DNA of 64,000 nucleotides from Treponema vincentii (GTDB lineage Bacteria; Spirochaetota; Spirochaetia; Treponematales; Treponemataceae): the NCBI RefSeq assembly GCF_018336815.1, contig NZ_CP050497.1, forward strand, positions 2,170,001 to 2,234,000. Reading direction: 5' to 3'. Each line of letters opens with the position of its first letter. Position 1 is the first letter of the stretch. This document shows, piece by piece, positions 62,863-64,000 of the stretch. Below the pieces are notes generated by a model that was given only the letters and a program-made list of their open reading frames with translations, had not been told where the DNA came from and searched no databases. Position numbers and translations under genes: made by a program.

Positions 62863-63945
62863 ATGCTGCTAAGTCTTATTAAGAAAATTTTTAAAATCGA
62901 GTCGATATTTATCTACACCGCACTTGCAATCTTTTTTTGCACAATTTTTTTTAAGCGGGCAAGCAACAATCTTATTCAAAAACTCGACACGGAAATGTTA
63001 TTGCTTCAAATGGATCCGAAAAGCATAGTTGCCGGCAGTGATAGTGCTGACATTTTTTCAGGAAATCCTGTAGATTTTGAAGCAATTGCCCTTAAACTGA
63101 GATCAGACTACCAAGCTTTCACTTATTTTGATATGCCTCTAAAAAAAGAACTTGAAGCAATCATTCAAAACATTCAAAGCGGTAATCGTAACACGGATGC
63201 TATTATCAGTTTTCAAAATCACATTCATGAGATACAGACAAGGCTGAACCTCGGTTACGACTCTCTTTTATATAGCGCCCTTTTTCTGATTGCGATTGCA
63301 GCTTTTATAATCCTTGAAAAATTCTTTAAAAATTCAATGCAGCTCGAACAACTTAAAACAATGCAGACCGAACAGAGTAATTTCAGCCGCGACCTTCACG
63401 ACGGAGTTGCGCAGAATCTTGCCGCGCTCAATATCTATCTTGAAAAAGAAGATTTTTCAAAATCGAAATTTTACGCAAAACAAGCCCTAAACGAAATCCG
63501 TTATATGATAGGTTCCGGAAGTATTGAGTTTACGGAAGATTTTGAAAAAATTATACGCGAGATTTGCACTGCATTTGAAGTGAATTTCGGAATAAAAACA
63601 AATCTATATGTTGCAAGTCAGAAAATAGGTGCACTCAAAAATACGCAAAAGACACACCTTATCAGAATTTTGCAGGAGGCGTTGAGCAATGTTTCACGGC
63701 ATTCCGATGCGACACAAGTTGAAATAAAAATTGTGGACGGGATTGATGATTTCCGTTTTATCATCTGCGATAACGGAAAAGGTTTTGAAGAAACCGAGGT
63801 TGAAAACAGGAAGCTAAAAGCTGCCGTAAAGCATTACGGACTTACCAATATCAAAAAGCGTGCCCAACTGATAGACGGCAGTGCGGATTTTATAAATGAA
63901 GGAGGTTTTACCATTGCAATCACCGTTAAAGATTCTGTTCATTGA
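62863..63945 (+). CDS. NarL-type (HisKA_3) sensor histidine kinase
   Basis: A 360-residue kinase. Two membrane helices (residues ~12-30 and ~130-150) enclose a short sensor of about 100 residues. The phosphoacceptor box is FSRDLHDGVAQNLAALNIYL (His about 179), and the ATPase domain has EALSNVSRHSDATQVEIKI, DNGKGFE and GLTNIKKRAQLIDGSA. The frame runs up to 62773, but the promoter -10 at 62811 makes ATG 62863 the likely start, with weak GGA ahead; 62821 is possible. Confidence 0.87.
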   Translation: MLLSLIKKIFKIESIFIYTALAIFFCTIFFKRASNNLIQKLDTEMLLLQMDPKSIVAGSDSADIFSGNPVDFEAIALKLRSDYQAFTYFDMPLKKELEAIIQNIQSGNRNTDAIISFQNHIHEIQTRLNLGYDSLLYSALFLIAIAAFIILEKFFKNSMQLEQLKTMQTEQSNFSRDLHDGVAQNLAALNIYLEKEDFSKSKFYAKQALNEIRYMIGSGSIEFTEDFEKIIREICTAFEVNFGIKTNLYVASQKIGALKNTQKTHLIRILQEALSNVSRHSDATQVEIKIVDGIDDFRFIICDNGKGFEETEVENRKLKAAVKHYGLTNIKKRAQLIDGSADFINEGGFTIAITVKDSVH

Positions 63946-64000
63946 TGATCACACGGGTTTACGGGACGGAATGATTTTTATGCTGCAAAACAAAAATCCG
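63914..64000 (+). CDS. NarL-type response regulator, cut by window edge
   Basis: GGAGG at 63901-63905 precedes TTG 63914, which opens (M)QSPLKILFIDDHTGLRDGMI then FMLQNKNP to the edge. IDDH is the acidic pair of a receiver domain. It overlaps the kinase end by 32 bases in another frame, so the pair is coupled. Confidence 0.85.
   Translation, partial: MQSPLKILFIDDHTGLRDGMIFMLQNKNP

Overview
The window reads as a chromosome segment of a host-associated spirochaete, most likely an oral-type Treponema. The basis is the set of treponemal lipoproteins, several BspA-like leucine-rich-repeat proteins, a 7TM-HD phosphohydrolase next to PhoH, a PerR-like Fur regulator, amino-acid fermentation genes and dense short palindromic repeats. 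The genus is an inference; there is no rRNA gene to confirm it. I saw no tRNA gene, rRNA gene or CRISPR array.

Layout. 1-7200: housekeeping genes (7TM-HD protein cut by the left edge, PhoH, cytidylate-kinase-like protein, NUDIX hydrolase, LysM protein, lipoprotein, Fur). 7346-21076: one minus-strand locus with the hydroxyglutarate route of glutamate fermentation: hgdH, gltS, gcdD, gcdC, gcdB, gctA, gctB, gcdA, a second gltS, hgdC, hgdA, hgdB, and a frameshifted LRR gene at the end. It would import glutamate with Na+, turn 2-oxoglutarate into crotonyl-CoA and pump Na+ at the decarboxylase. 21317-29671: chemoreceptor, SPFH protein, MsrAB lipoprotein, a junkyard of gene fragments that includes a copied piece of msrA, a lipoprotein, YbaK and glycogen synthase.

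29793-42844: a defence and toxin-antitoxin island. A TerB-N/TerB-C protein, a BrxD-type ATPase and a BrxHI-type helicase form the core of a predicted phage-defence system. A beta-class DNA methyltransferase and a type IIG-like restriction-methylation protein sit between the TerB gene and brxD. MazEF, DinJ-YoeB, a regulator, a repeat-rich lipoprotein and several gene remnants separate brxD from the helicase, and HicAB flanks it. The TerB gene carries a one-base frameshift in an A7 tract.

42950-50804: a plus-strand poly-gamma-glutamate locus (Ggt-like lipoprotein, DUF6305 protein, DctM-like permease, a 48-residue membrane protein, zinc-peptidase-like protein, PgsB, PgsC, PgsW). It is transcribed divergently from the defence island through overlapping promoters. 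Together with the fermentation locus it puts glutamate polymer metabolism and glutamate fermentation in the same 45 kb.

50934-64000: flavodoxins, a DUF4261 gene and its decayed second copy (with a 113-bp repeat insertion whose empty site is preserved), a cluster of orphan operators, a ZinT-like lipoprotein, a MarR / EFR1 ferredoxin / flavodoxin redox cluster, an Mrr-type nuclease, two LRR proteins, broken genes, a GIY-YIG-like protein and the start of a NarL-type two-component system cut by the right edge. Two families of small palindromic repeats are scattered through the window.
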